Below are positions 9,673 through 19,235 of a stretch of DNA of 64,000 nt, one piece after another. Each line of letters begins with the position of its first letter. The first letter of the stretch is position 1. A program made the position numbers and the translations under genes. A model generated the notes under the pieces. It ran no database searches and was not told where the DNA came from. It saw only the letters and a program-made list of their open reading frames with translations. This DNA is from Fulvivirga sediminis (GTDB lineage: Bacteria; Bacteroidota; Bacteroidia; Cytophagales; Cyclobacteriaceae), in contig NZ_JAESIY010000007.1 of NCBI RefSeq assembly GCF_016757215.1, forward strand, positions 310,001 to 374,000. Reading direction: 5' to 3'.

Positions 9673-10068
9673 TTACATGCTGATATCAATATCTATATTT
9701 CGATGAAAATCAGTCTGCAAATCATCATAAGGCAAAATCACTTTCAAAACTCCATTTTCATAGTTAGCATTAATACCCATTCTATCAATATGAGGCTCAA
9801 GAGTATGTGAAACTACTACGTGAGGCACAACAAAGTCATCTTGGCTGGCATCAAAAACTACATTATGATATATGATAAGATGTCCATTGATAACCTCAAC
9901 CCTTAGTTCCTCCGGGCTAACACCAGGAACTCGGGAATTAATCTGCTTGTAATGATTCGTTTTCTTTATTTGTACTTGGGGAGATACACTTCCGCCATTG
10001 AAAGTATTCATAATATCCGCACTCTGCAAAACCCTTCTCACCCAGTTAATATCATGATCATATTTCAT
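9673..10068 (-). CDS. Hsp20/alpha-crystallin family small heat-shock protein
   Basis: The alpha-crystallin domain covers most of the ~131 residues: VPGVSPEELRVEVINGHLII (strands beta2-4) and the family hallmark GINANYENGVLKVILP near the C-terminus (the GVLxVxLP pattern). It would be an ATP-independent holdase. ATGs exist at 10101, 10080 and 10068; the ATG at 10068 has GGAGG five nt upstream on the minus strand, a rare good Shine-Dalgarno here, so it is preferred. The usual short I-x-I tail is only loosely present (IDIDIS). It is divergent in sequence, so it could be a specialised sHsp. Confidence 0.78.
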   Translation of the reverse strand: MKYDHDINWVRRVLQSADIMNTFNGGSVSPQVQIKKTNHYKQINSRVPGVSPEELRVEVINGHLIIYHNVVFDASQDDFVVPHVVVSHTLEPHIDRMGINANYENGVLKVILPYDDLQTDFHRNIDIDISM

Positions 10069-10162
10069 ATTATCCTCCATTGTTTGCTGTTTAAACAACA
10101 AGAGTTATACCAACGTCAAGTTAAAGACATTATGTCTACAACACTGACAAAGTGGCAAAATG

Positions 10163-11116
10163 TTAAAAAAGTTCTTTCGCTATTTCATAAACAGATTTGG
10201 ATTTACCCATAGAGTAATAGTGTAAAACCGGCACTCCAAAATCAACTAATTCTTTAGATTGCTGAATAGTCCATTCTATTCCTACCTGCTTCACCTCTTC
10301 ATTAGTTTTACATTTATCTACGGCATCTGCCAGCTCCTCTGGCAAGTCTATATAGAAAATCCTGGGCAGTATATTAAGCTGGCGCTTGGTTGTAAGAGGC
10401 TTTAAGCCAGGGATAATAGGAACGTTTATGCCTGCCTCTCTACACTGTTTTACAAAATCACAGAACTTACTATTGTCAAAAAACATTTGAGTAACTATGT
10501 AATCCGCTCCCATATCCACCTTCATTTTGAGGTATTTAAGATCCACCTTCAGGTTAGGAGCGGCAAAGTGCTTCTCTGGGTAACCAGCTACTCCTATACA
10601 GAAATCAGTGTGATTAGCATTTAATAACTCATCATCCTGATACTGCCCGTTGTTCATTTTCACCACCTGCTCGATAAGTTCGGAAGCGTATTTGTGTCCT
10701 CCATTTTCAGCCACAAACATAGACTCAGATTTAATGGCATCTCCTTGTAATAAAAGAACATTATCTATCCCTAGAAAATTAAGATCTATCAGTGCATTTT
10801 CAGTTTCTTCTTTAGTAAAGCCGCCACAAATAATATGAGGGACAGTATCTACATTATATTTGTTTTTGATAGCCGCACAGATACCCACTGTACCGGGTCT
10901 CTTTCGGATAGACTTCTTTTCTAACAGGCCATTTTCATGCTTCTTATACACAAACTCTTCTCTATGATAAGTAACATCTATAAATGGAGGGTTAAACTCC
11001 ATCAGAGGATCTATATGCTTATATAAATTTTCAATGTTTTCACCTTTTAGAGGTGGTAATATCTCAAATGAGAACAGTGTCTTTTTAGCATTAGCGATGT
11101 GCTCTGTAATCTTCAT
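10163..11116 (-). CDS. metF: 5,10-methylenetetrahydrofolate reductase
   Basis: MetF reduces methylenetetrahydrofolate to 5-methyltetrahydrofolate, the methyl donor for methionine synthase. The 317-residue TIM barrel begins with the typical TLFSFEILPPLKG, where Glu is the catalytic acid. It has PPFIDVTYH, LGIDNVLLLQGD, GVAGYPEKH and ADYIVTQMFFDN in family order. It follows metH by 48 bp on the same strand and should share the SAM-responsive leader upstream of metH, so both methyl-transfer steps are controlled together. Confidence 0.95.
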   Translation of the reverse strand: MKITEHIANAKKTLFSFEILPPLKGENIENLYKHIDPLMEFNPPFIDVTYHREEFVYKKHENGLLEKKSIRKRPGTVGICAAIKNKYNVDTVPHIICGGFTKEETENALIDLNFLGIDNVLLLQGDAIKSESMFVAENGGHKYASELIEQVVKMNNGQYQDDELLNANHTDFCIGVAGYPEKHFAAPNLKVDLKYLKMKVDMGADYIVTQMFFDNSKFCDFVKQCREAGINVPIIPGLKPLTTKRQLNILPRIFYIDLPEELADAVDKCKTNEEVKQVGIEWTIQQSKELVDFGVPVLHYYSMGKSKSVYEIAKELF

Positions 11117-11164
11117 GATTTATATATTTTTATGCCATATAATACGGCATTATTATTCTATTTA

Positions 11165-13840
11165 TTAATATGCCAGGTTAGGTCCAAGCCATTTTTCAAT
11201 TAGTTCTACAGACATGTTTTTTCTTTTGGAATAATCAATCACCTGATCTTTTTCCACCTTTCCTAGTCCAAAATAGCGTGAGTTAGGGTGTGAAAAATAA
11301 AAACCACTCACCGATGACGCCGGATACATCGCATTAGAATCAGTAAGGAAAATACCGGTATGTTTTTCTACATCCAAAAGCTCAAATAATATCGGTTTCT
11401 CAGTATGATCAGGGCATGCGGGATATCCTGGAGCAGGCCTTATGCCCTGATATTTTTCACGAATAAAGTCTTCATTATTCAATTCTTCTTGAGTATATCC
11501 CCAGAGTTCTGTTCTTACCTTATAATGCATCAGCTCAGCCATTGCCTCTGCTAGTCTATCAGCCAGGGCCTTTACCATAATTTCATTATAATCATCATGG
11601 TTAGCTTTATGCTTCTCTATGAGCTTTTCTATACCAACTCCGGCCGTTACTGCAAACATGCCCATATAATCTTCTATACCTGTTTCTTGAGGTGCGATAT
11701 AATCAGCCAATGATAAGTTAGGTATTCTTTGACCTTTTTTACCCTGCTGTCTCAAGAAATGAAAACGCTCCGTTTTTCCATCTGGCGTTACAATATCAAC
11801 ATCATCACCATCAGCGTTAGCCTGAAAAAGACCTATAATAGCGTTGGCTGTCAATTGTTTTTCAGCTATAATCTCATCTAACATGATGTTAGCATCAGCA
11901 TATAACTTTTTGGCTTCCTCACCTATTACTTTGTCCTCAAAAATCTTAGGAAATTTTCCTTTAAGCATCCATGTCTGGAAAAACGGAGTCCAATCAATAA
12001 ACTGTCTTACTTCTTCTAATGGATATTCTTTAAAAACCTTCACTCCTAAGAAATTAGGCTTGGGAGGTGTATATCCTTCCCAGATTATTTTTGCTTTATT
12101 CTCTCTGGCTTGCTGTAGAGGTATATAATTCTTCTCTGTTTTTCTGGTAGAGTGTCCTTCTCTGAGATCATTGTATTCATTCTTGATTTTGGTATGAAAA
12201 GCGTCTCTCGTATTTTTACCTATAAGCTCACCTACCACTGGCACACTTCGGGAAGCATCTAGCACATGAACCACGGCTCCACTGTAAGCAGGATCTATTT
12301 TAACCGCAGTATGAATTCTACTAGTAGTAGCACCTCCAATAATTAGAGGAACCTGAAGGTTTTGCTTCTGCATTTCTTGAGCTACCCCTACCATTTCATC
12401 TAAAGACGGGGTAATTAAACCACTCAGTCCTATAACATCTACATTATTCTTCTTAGCTTCTTCAAGTATCTTTTCTGTGGGCACCATCACCCCTAAATCT
12501 ATTATCTGATAGTTATTACAGGCCAGTACTACCCCTACTATGTTCTTACCAATATCATGGACATCTCCTTTTACGGTAGCAAGCAAAATCTTAGGTGCAT
12601 TTTCTACAGACTTATTCTTTCTCTTCTCCTCTTCCATAAAGGGCTCCAGATAAGCCACAGCCTTCTTCATAACCCTGGCACTTTTCACCACCTGAGGCAA
12701 AAACATTTTACCCTCTCCAAAGAGATCCCCTACTACATTCATTCCAGCCATTAGGGGCCCTTCTATCACCAAAAGCGGATGGCCAAGCTTAACTCTTGCC
12801 TCCTCTGTATCTTCATCTATATAATCAATTATACCTTTAACTAGAGCATGGGATAGACGCTCTTCAACCGTGCCTTTTCTCCAGGCATCATCTTTTACCC
12901 TCTGCTTAGCCGTGCCTTTTACAGTCTCCGCAAAATCTAACAACCTTTCGGTGGCATCTTCTCTCCTATCCAGCAATACATCTTCAACGTGCTCTAATAA
13001 GTCTTTAGGGATCTCATCATAGACCTCAAGCATAGTAGGGTTCACTATACCCATGTTCATACCATTTTTAATAGCATGATATAGAAAAGCCGAATGCATG
13101 GCTTCCCGAACCGTATTATTACCTCTGAAAGAGAAGGAGACATTACTTACACCCCCACTCACGTTAGCACCAGGCAGATTCTCTCTAATCCATTTAGTAG
13201 CTTGAAAGAAGTCAATGGCATTTTTTCTATGCTCATCCATCCCTGTAGCAACAGGAAATATATTAGGATCGAAAATGATATCCTGTGGAGGAAATTTAAC
13301 TTTATCTACTAATATCCGATATGATCTTTCACATATGGATATCCTTCTTTCGTAATTATCTGCCTGTCCCTTTTCATCAAAAGCCATCACCACTACGGCA
13401 GCACCATACATTTTTATTTTACGCGCCTGCTGAGCGAATTCCTCTTCACCATTCTTTAAACTGATAGAGTTAACTACACCTTTTCCCTGTATACACTTCA
13501 GCCCCGCCTCTATAATTGGCCACTTAGAGGAGTCAACCATAATAGGAATTTTAGAAATCTCCGGTTCAGAAGCTATCAGGTTAAGAAATTTCACCATAGC
13601 TTGCTCACCATCGAGCATTCCTTCATCCATATTCACATCCAGTATCTGGGCTCCGCCCTCCACCTGATCTCGCGCAATGGATAATGCCTCCTCAAAATTC
13701 TCCTCTTGTATAAGCCTGAGAAACTTCCTTGAACCCGTAACGTTAGTTCTCTCTCCAATATTTACAAAATTGGTTTCAGGAGTAATCACTAAAGGCTCTA
13801 GCCCACTCAGTCTTAAGTATGGTATCTTTTTATTTATCAT
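11165..13840 (-). CDS. metH: Cobalamin-dependent methionine synthase lacking the homocysteine-binding domain
   Basis: The 891 residues correspond to the C-terminal three quarters of classical MetH. In order: the folate/pterin-binding barrel ([16 protein letters not shown] to ~residue 290), the cobalamin cap and binding domains with [10 protein letters not shown] (the His that ligates cobalt) near ~425 and [11 protein letters not shown], then the SAM-binding reactivation domain with [12 protein letters not shown] near the end. The ~350-residue N-terminal homocysteine methyltransferase domain is absent and no such gene lies upstream; the leader riboswitch comes first. Split MetH is known in Bacteroidota, so the missing domain is expected elsewhere in the genome. 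It is followed by metF. Confidence 0.95.
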   Translation of the reverse strand: MINKKIPYLRLSGLEPLVITPETNFVNIGERTNVTGSRKFLRLIQEENFEEALSIARDQVEGGAQILDVNMDEGMLDGEQAMVKFLNLIASEPEISKIPIMVDSSKWPIIEAGLKCIQGKGVVNSISLKNGEEEFAQQARKIKMYGAAVVVMAFDEKGQADNYERRISICERSYRILVDKVKFPPQDIIFDPNIFPVATGMDEHRKNAIDFFQATKWIRENLPGANVSGGVSNVSFSFRGNNTVREAMHSAFLYHAIKNGMNMGIVNPTMLEVYDEIPKDLLEHVEDVLLDRREDATERLLDFAETVKGTAKQRVKDDAWRKGTVEERLSHALVKGIIDYIDEDTEEARVKLGHPLLVIEGPLMAGMNVVGDLFGEGKMFLPQVVKSARVMKKAVAYLEPFMEEEKRKNKSVENAPKILLATVKGDVHDIGKNIVGVVLACNNYQIIDLGVMVPTEKILEEAKKNNVDVIGLSGLITPSLDEMVGVAQEMQKQNLQVPLIIGGATTSRIHTAVKIDPAYSGAVVHVLDASRSVPVVGELIGKNTRDAFHTKIKNEYNDLREGHSTRKTEKNYIPLQQARENKAKIIWEGYTPPKPNFLGVKVFKEYPLEEVRQFIDWTPFFQTWMLKGKFPKIFEDKVIGEEAKKLYADANIMLDEIIAEKQLTANAIIGLFQANADGDDVDIVTPDGKTERFHFLRQQGKKGQRIPNLSLADYIAPQETGIEDYMGMFAVTAGVGIEKLIEKHKANHDDYNEIMVKALADRLAEAMAELMHYKVRTELWGYTQEELNNEDFIREKYQGIRPAPGYPACPDHTEKPILFELLDVEKHTGIFLTDSNAMYPASSVSGFYFSHPNSRYFGLGKVEKDQVIDYSKRKNMSVELIEKWLGPNLAY

Positions 13841-13851
13841 TCATTTGGCAT

Positions 13852-13884
13852 AAAAAAAGCTCTTCCGACAAGTCAGAAGAGCTT
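13852..13884 (-). terminator. Riboswitch-controlled terminator before metH
   Basis: On the minus strand, AAGCTCTTC pairs with GAAGAGCTT around a small loop, followed by seven T. The T-run ends about 12 nt before the metH start codon. Its place between the aptamer and the gene marks it as the expression platform. Confidence 0.85.
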
Positions 13885-13916
13885 ATATTTTTATTCCGTT
13901 GTAAAGCCTAATCTAA

Positions 13917-14020
13917 CTTATCTTCCTCCTTTTCTGGAGATGGATTTAGCACCTTTACCTATATTTCAGGATGGTTGCTAAGGCTTCGACGGGCCATTTC
14001 CCTCAGCCTTTCTTGATAAG
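13917..14020 (-). ncRNA. SAM-I (S-box) riboswitch
   Basis: Read on the minus strand, the leader shows the S-box landmarks in order: P1 strand CTTATC, AAGAAAGG (kink-turn side), GAGGGA, TGGCCCG, the GCAACC of the pseudoknot partner, AAGGTGCTAAATCC, a GGAG/CTCC-type P4 hairpin, and the closing P1 strand GATAAG. SAM binding to this class normally favours the downstream terminator, which is present. It therefore should repress metH-metF when SAM is plentiful. Confidence 0.93.
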
Positions 14021-14041
14021 AGCATTCAAATAATAATATTA

Positions 14042-14070
14042 CAAATCTAGCATAAATTTTCAAACAACAA
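14042..14070 (-). promoter_or_regulatory. Bacteroidota-type promoter for the metH leader
   Basis: On the minus strand a TTG (14068-14070) and TAGATTTG (14042-14049) are separated by 18 nt, matching the Bacteroidota -33/-7 pattern with the TAnnTTTG -7 box. Transcription would start about 15 nt before the SAM-I aptamer. Confidence 0.65.
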
Positions 14071-14187
14071 GAATTTATTTTAAGAGGTAATTCTCCAAGG
14101 GTATTTTTCCTATATTTGGGTCTGCCTCTCACCAATGAATCGCATGAGATTCAAACCAATACTTGTTTATTCATTGAATTAAAATTT

Positions 14188-15402
14188 ATGAAAATTTGGA
14201 AGAAATTATCTCCTGAGGAGATAAGAAAGACGGTATTTAGTGCACTAGGAGAAAATGTTAATTATTATGAATCGAACATTTTAGGAATTCCCGCCTCCCA
14301 TTTAGACAATAAAGTGTTTTATCAGGATGCACCCTTTTTAAATAATGCTCCTTATTTGTCTACGCTTATCCATAACCCTAATCACATCGGATGTCATACT
14401 TTGGATAAATCAGAGAGCTTTTTTCAGGGTACTCAAAAAATAGAAAGAGAACTGATCAGAATATGTTCAGAAGAAATATTCAAGGGAGCACCTGACGAGT
14501 TTGACGGTTATGTGGCCTCTGGAGGAACGGAAGCAAACATGCAGGCACTCTGGGTGTATAGAAATTATTTCAAGGAAGAGTATGGATGCTCTAATGAGGA
14601 AATTTGCATTATTACTTCTGAAGATGCTCATTACTCTATGAGTAAAGCCGCCAATGTATTAGCATTACCTATCGCTTATGTAAAGGTAGATGATAAAAGA
14701 AAGCCTTCAGCTGAGCACATAGCTACAGTAATAAAAGAGCAGCAAAGCCAAGGCAGAAAATACTTTATCGTTATTGCTAACATGATGACGACTATGTTCG
14801 GCTCAGTGGATGATATAGACACTTATGCGTCTGTATTAAAAAAGCATAATTGCATCTATAAAATTCATGTTGACGGTGCTTACGGAGGGTTTTTCTATCC
14901 TTTTGCTAATGAAAAAAATTCTTTAAACTTTGCTAATGAAGAGGTATCTTCGGTAACATTAGATGCGCATAAAATGCTGCAGGCCCCTTACGGAACAGGT
15001 ATATTCTTAATAAGAAAAGGCCTTTTAAAATATGCCAACACCAAAGAAGCCAAATATGTTGAAGGTGAAGACTTTACTCTTATAGGAAGCCGCAGTGGTG
15101 CTAACGCTATAGCCGTTTGGATGATACTTATGACCTATGGGCCATATGGTTGGAGAGAAAAAATATTGGTACTTTTAAACCGTACTGATTGGCTTTGTAA
15201 GGAGTTGGACACCAGAAATGTGTCTTACTATAGAGAGAACGGCTCTAATATAGTAACGATAAAGACAGATGATCTTTCACATGACATAGCCAAAAAGTAT
15301 GGTCTTGTGCCAGATAATCATAGTGATCCTAAATGGTTCAAAATAGTGATTATGGAACATGTGACTATAGAAAATTTAGAGCCTTTTATTGAAGAGATTT
15401 AA
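14188..15402 (+). CDS. Group II pyridoxal-phosphate-dependent amino-acid decarboxylase
   Basis: This protein of about 404 residues belongs to the glutamate/aromatic/aspartate decarboxylase superfamily. It shows YVASGGTEANMQA (PLP phosphate site), IHVDGAYGGFF (Asp binding the pyridine nitrogen) and LDAHKMLQAPYGTG, whose Lys262 is the PLP-linking lysine. GSRSGANAIAVW follows. ATG 14188 is chosen; the frame is open to 14116 but the extra residues look unlike the family. The substrate cannot be read from the sequence; histidine, tyrosine, glutamate or aspartate are possible. The next gene starts 10 bp after its stop. Confidence 0.88.
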   Translation: MKIWKKLSPEEIRKTVFSALGENVNYYESNILGIPASHLDNKVFYQDAPFLNNAPYLSTLIHNPNHIGCHTLDKSESFFQGTQKIERELIRICSEEIFKGAPDEFDGYVASGGTEANMQALWVYRNYFKEEYGCSNEEICIITSEDAHYSMSKAANVLALPIAYVKVDDKRKPSAEHIATVIKEQQSQGRKYFIVIANMMTTMFGSVDDIDTYASVLKKHNCIYKIHVDGAYGGFFYPFANEKNSLNFANEEVSSVTLDAHKMLQAPYGTGIFLIRKGLLKYANTKEAKYVEGEDFTLIGSRSGANAIAVWMILMTYGPYGWREKILVLLNRTDWLCKELDTRNVSYYRENGSNIVTIKTDDLSHDIAKKYGLVPDNHSDPKWFKIVIMEHVTIENLEPFIEEI

Positions 15403-15412
15403 AATTATAGAT

Positions 15413-15943
15413 ATGGAATCATTACAGTACCCAATTGGTAAGTTTAACACATCTGACATAAACAATAACACTGATATTTCTGAGTCTATTGACCAGATCG
15501 AAAAGTTGCCAGAAAAGCTTAAGCTAGCGTTAGAGGGGCTTAATGACACCCAACTAGATACTCCTTACAGGCCTGGAGGATGGACCCTCAGGCAAGTGGC
15601 TCACCATATTGGCGATAGCCATCTGAACAGCTACATCAGGTTTAAATGGACCTTAACAGAAGAAGAGCCTACTATAAAAGCTTATAACGAAAAAGGCTGG
15701 GCTGAGCTCTTCGATAGTACAGAAGGCCCTGTAGACCTAACTTTAAATTTCATAGAAGCCCTGCATAAAAAGTGGGTATATTTACTGCGTGGTTTAAAGG
15801 ATGATCAACTTAACAAATTCTTCATCCACCCGGCAAATAATAATAAAGTAATGCTTAAAGTAGCTATTGGAATGTATGCTTGGCATGGTAATCATCACCT
15901 CGCTCACATCTCTAATCTCACCACAAGCAAAGGCTGGAAGTAA
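15413..15943 (+). CDS. YfiT/DinB-like metal-dependent protein (bacillithiol-transferase-like)
   Basis: The ~176-residue four-helix-bundle protein resembles the YfiT/BstA branch of the DinB superfamily. The three metal-ligand histidines fit: one in WTLRQVAHHIGDSH and two in the C-terminal AWHGNHHLAHI. The N-terminal LQYPIGKF is also typical. Related proteins transfer thiols to electrophiles or act as metal-dependent hydrolases; the actual reaction is not known here. ATG 15413 is preferred over an in-frame TTG at 15389 that overlaps the decarboxylase stop. Confidence 0.85.
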   Translation: MESLQYPIGKFNTSDINNNTDISESIDQIEKLPEKLKLALEGLNDTQLDTPYRPGGWTLRQVAHHIGDSHLNSYIRFKWTLTEEEPTIKAYNEKGWAELFDSTEGPVDLTLNFIEALHKKWVYLLRGLKDDQLNKFFIHPANNNKVMLKVAIGMYAWHGNHHLAHISNLTTSKGWK

Positions 15944-16000
15944 CTTAATATAAGCCACTGAAAAACAATTAATTAAGAAAGTCAATTAGTTTTAATATTA

Positions 16001-16041
16001 AAAAGGCTTCTGATGTATTTTACATTTCGGAAGCCTTTTTT
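16001..16041. terminator. Bidirectional terminator
   Basis: AAAAAGGCTTC pairs with GAAGCCTTTTT, with an AT-rich imperfect extension in between, between the converging YfiT-like (+) and alpha-amylase (-) genes. It ends next to the amylase stop codon at 16043. Confidence 0.85.
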
Positions 16042-16042
16042 A

Positions 16043-17638
16043 CTAATTAAATATTATTGTCGTATAAGGTGCAATAGGGTCACCACTTTTCCACTCAGCG
16101 GAAGAGAAATACAAAGACTTGTCTTTCAAAATTTCTTGATCTATTTGCTGATCCTCAGAAGAAATATTATGAATTACCAGAAGCTCATTATCACCGAGAA
16201 TTCTTAAGAATGAGATCAGGCTTTTATTGTTCATCTGCACATATTCTATATTTCCCTTGGTAAGTACTTCATTAGTTCTTCTTAACCTAATCATTTCTTT
16301 ATAGTGATTAAACAAAGAATGAGGGTCTTCCTTTTGTGTAGATAATGGTTTCACCGTTTTATCAGTAGAATATTCAGCCTTTATCCATGAGGTACGACAG
16401 TTATCAGAAGCCTTTTTGTCCCACAAGAAAGCCTCTCTAATATTAGGGTCAGGCTTCATTCCTTTCATACCGATCTCTTCCCCATAATACAAATAAGGAG
16501 CCCCTGGCAATGTAAATAGTATTGAAGCTGCTACCGCTGCTTTTTGCTCATCATCTTCCAGCACGCTCATTACCCTGTTTTGGTCATGATTACTTAAAAA
16601 AGTGGCTACAATAAAATCAGGATTCACTTTTTGCAAGGCTTCATTGTTTTCTTTAAACCTTTCAACCAATGATTTATCTAAATCCATCTCTAAACCATTG
16701 CCAGCAACAAAAGCTGCACCGTCAACACCTTCTTCAATTGATTTTAAAATACTATAGGCCAGATCAAAATTAAACAATGAAGAGAAGCCTTTGGCATAAG
16801 GCGCCTGTGTTTCCGTATTAGCCCAAACCTCTCCTACAAGATACACCTCTGGTTTCACTTTCTGCATCTCACCTTTAAACTCTTCCCAAAAAGCATGACT
16901 ATCCTCCGCTCTGTCGTCCGGATAAATGTGTTTGGCCGCATCAAGCCTAAAACCATCTACTCCTACCTCCTCAAGCCAAAACCTGCCTATTTCATACACC
17001 TCTTCCCTTACTTTAGGGTTATCATAATTAAGGTCTGGCATCTCGCCAGTAAAAAAGCCATAGTAGTGTTCAGCTGTAGTATCTTCATTTACAGCATGCC
17101 ATTGGGTTATATTATCTGAGTCAAAGGACGTTTCTTTTTTAGATATCTCCTCCGCTATTGAGTCTTTATCAGCCCAAACAAAATAATCTCTGTAAGGATT
17201 ATCACCACCCTTTATGGCTTCTTGAAACCAAGGGTGCTGCGATGAAGTGTGATTAATAATCAGATCAATTACTACTTTAATATTATGTGCATGAGCAGAA
17301 TCGACAAAGTGTTTAAAGTCATCTAAAGTACCATAGTCTGGGTGGATGTTTTTATAATCTGTAACATCATATTTGTGATATGAAGGTGAAGGCATGATAG
17401 GCATTAACCATACCGCTTCTACCCCAAAGCCTTGTAAATATGGAAGCTTAGACTCCATTCCCTTAATATCTCCTTTTCCATCCTCATTAGAGTCACAGAA
17501 AGATTGTACAAATATTTCATAGGTAATACCATGTTCTGGCCATGAAGAAATCAGCTCTTTTTCTTTTTCCATAGGTTTACAACCTTCTATTAAACAAAAT
17601 AATATAGCAAATGAGATTAGAAATATAGTCCGCAGCAT
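16043..17638 (-). CDS. Alpha-amylase family (GH13) lipoprotein
   Basis: A lipoprotein signal (hydrophobic stretch then IEGC) precedes a GH13 (beta/alpha)8 catalytic domain. The four conserved regions are visible: VVIDLIINHTS, GFRLDAAKH (nucleophile Asp233), LVGEVW (acid/base Glu270) and FLSNHDQ (Asp352). A short beta-rich C-terminal domain follows. It should hydrolyse alpha-1,4-glucans at the cell envelope; fine specificity (amylase, neopullulanase or glucosidase) is open. No SusC/SusD pair is adjacent, so it is not in a standard polysaccharide utilisation locus. Confidence 0.92.
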   Translation of the reverse strand: MLRTIFLISFAILFCLIEGCKPMEKEKELISSWPEHGITYEIFVQSFCDSNEDGKGDIKGMESKLPYLQGFGVEAVWLMPIMPSPSYHKYDVTDYKNIHPDYGTLDDFKHFVDSAHAHNIKVVIDLIINHTSSQHPWFQEAIKGGDNPYRDYFVWADKDSIAEEISKKETSFDSDNITQWHAVNEDTTAEHYYGFFTGEMPDLNYDNPKVREEVYEIGRFWLEEVGVDGFRLDAAKHIYPDDRAEDSHAFWEEFKGEMQKVKPEVYLVGEVWANTETQAPYAKGFSSLFNFDLAYSILKSIEEGVDGAAFVAGNGLEMDLDKSLVERFKENNEALQKVNPDFIVATFLSNHDQNRVMSVLEDDEQKAAVAASILFTLPGAPYLYYGEEIGMKGMKPDPNIREAFLWDKKASDNCRTSWIKAEYSTDKTVKPLSTQKEDPHSLFNHYKEMIRLRRTNEVLTKGNIEYVQMNNKSLISFLRILGDNELLVIHNISSEDQQIDQEILKDKSLYFSSAEWKSGDPIAPYTTIIFN

Positions 17639-17908
17639 GATTTTTTATAACTGATCCGAGATCCATTTATGATGAATTAAAGATCGCAAATAAGCTTTTA
17701 AAAATCATAAGAGTTATCAATTATTTAGATCTCCTAAATCTATTAACAAAACAATGGCACCAACGTTTTTCCATCTTCAGAAAGCGAATTAAAATCCCTT
17801 TCAGTCTCTAGTTGCTACAAGGAAAGCAGAAAGCAAATATTTCAAATAGGTCATATTGGGTTTAGGTAAATCGAACTTGTATGAAATAAAAATAGAGGCC
17901 TATAAAAC

Positions 17909-17981
17909 AAAATATCCTTTAAGGCCTGGCCCCAAAGGATATTTCGTTGTCTATAGTTGGCTTTAACTAATACTAAGGTAC
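17909..17981 (-). repeat. Hairpin repeat element, copy 1
   Basis: On the plus strand a 10-bp stem (AATATCCTTT with AAAGGATATT) closes a loop containing GGCCTGGCC, followed by the conserved tail GTTGTCTATAGTTGGCTTTA and a near-copy of the next 16 nt. The second copy at 18086 has the same loop core and tail but a different, still paired, stem. Read on the minus strand the conserved 36 nt come first and the hairpin last, as in a small RNA ending in a terminator. Confidence 0.6.
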
Positions 17982-18085
17982 AAGTAGCCTTCTTATTCTG
18001 AAATTTAATAACACCTGATAACTTACAGGTGTAAAAGGATAATTACTAAATAGATAAATCAATGATTTTAAGTACAAGAAACAAA

Positions 18086-18157
18086 AAAATCCCTTGAAGA
18101 CCTGGCCTCAAGGGATTTTCTGTTGTCTATAGTTGGCTTTAATTGATACCAAGGTAC
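18086..18157 (-). repeat. Hairpin repeat element, copy 2
   Basis: A 12-bp perfect stem (AAAATCCCTTGA with TCAAGGGATTTT) closes a loop with CCTGGCC, followed on the plus strand by TGTTGTCTATAGTTGGCTTT and AATTGATACCAAGGTAC. On the minus strand the hairpin is followed by seven T, which makes a good intrinsic terminator. It matches copy 1 at about 33 of 37 tail positions (by eye). Confidence 0.62.
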
Positions 18158-18539
18158 TGCATGAGGCATTATGTATCAACTAAGGCAAGTTTATTGGCAT
18201 TTTTAAGCGATGAATAACTGATACAGCCGTTTACCATTCATTATTTAAAATAAAAAGATTACTGAAATCAATACTTTCCCTTCCCAGTTCTCTTGTATAC
18301 CCCTGCTGACGGACATATGAACTGATAAAAGCATATTTTGTCCTAAGCCTGTTATTATCAAAGATGACTAGCCTAAATTGACCAATCAAGGATAAAACTT
18401 GCACTGACTTCCATTTCAGTAGCTATTTATTTTTTACTTTTATTGGGGATGTCGTGGATGAAAGGGGTTCTTTTATTGAGTTTAGTCTTGTAATCTGATT
18501 AAAAATAACAACGAGATATGCTCAGCATTATTCTATCAA

Positions 18540-18830
18540 ATAATTAGAGAGGGTTTTACCGAAATGATGAAAAGAGTGTGAAAAACTAATGGGAAGGTTA
18601 TAATGGTGGATGTTTCATTATCCTATTGCAAGATAAAAAAATACAATGAAATGGAAAGAAACAGAGATTAGTCTCATGCGGCCGTCCTTTCTATAACTGA
18701 ATTTAACCATCTTTTTGAAAAGGCCGGTTTCAAAAACTTAAATACAGACTTCTATTCTATGAAAATTGAACTTAACGAGCAACTGGGAGCTTCCCATCGC
18801 ACACTGATTGCAGTGCTCTGTAAAAGATGA
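18540..18830 (+). pseudogene. Remnant of a SAM-dependent methyltransferase gene
   Basis: In one frame the translation reads like the C-terminal third of a class I methyltransferase: TNGKVIMVDV (compare the common LKPGGKxxxVD strand), then ITEFNHLFEKAGFKNL and a final strand ending LIAVLCKR before a TGA at 18828. The frame is interrupted by TGA at 18579 and TAG at 18669, and no start or N-terminal Rossmann part is visible. It is a decayed, truncated gene with no recognisable donor nearby. Confidence 0.6.
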
Positions 18831-19235
18831 TCATAGATGATGCAGGAATAGATGATTTAGGCGTAAATGTAAATAATCTCCATAATCAACATTTCTTGCT
18901 CTACCCTATTCTTATTTATGCGGCGGTCAATTAAAATTACTTGAAAAGTCCCTTTTAAAATGGTTTTGCACCTCTACCTACCCTGCAAGCTCATCTTGAA
19001 GCTTGAGCTTCATTATTAGGCAAAGCTAAAATCTGAGTGTGATATTTACCACTTTGTTAGTAATTGTGAAGTATAACCTTTTCCAACCAGTTTATAGCTA
19101 GTATATAACATATAAATCAACTCATAAACAACCATTTATATAACGGCATACAGCTCCAGTAATATTGGATAAAAAAAATGAATAATGAAAATTATAAACT
19201 TTTATTATAAGTTGATTTCAACTTATCGAAGGCTA

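Larger units (their letters stand above)
17639..19235. other. 1.6-kb gene-poor region
   Basis: No intact gene is convincing here. The region holds the amylase promoter side, two copies of a hairpin-containing repeat (17909-17981 and 18086-18157) and a decayed methyltransferase gene (about 18540-18830). The rest, including 18160-18540 and 18831-19235, shows stop codons in all frames and no repeat or structure I could support. Confidence 0.6.

Noticed and set aside
14116-14187. N-terminal extension of the PLP decarboxylase
   Set aside because: The extra 24 residues do not match the family, and the ATG at 14188 begins with a normal MKIWKKL.
17639-19235. CRISPR array suggested by the repeated elements
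   Set aside because: There are only two copies with diverged stems and 100+ bp between them, and no regular spacers or cas genes.
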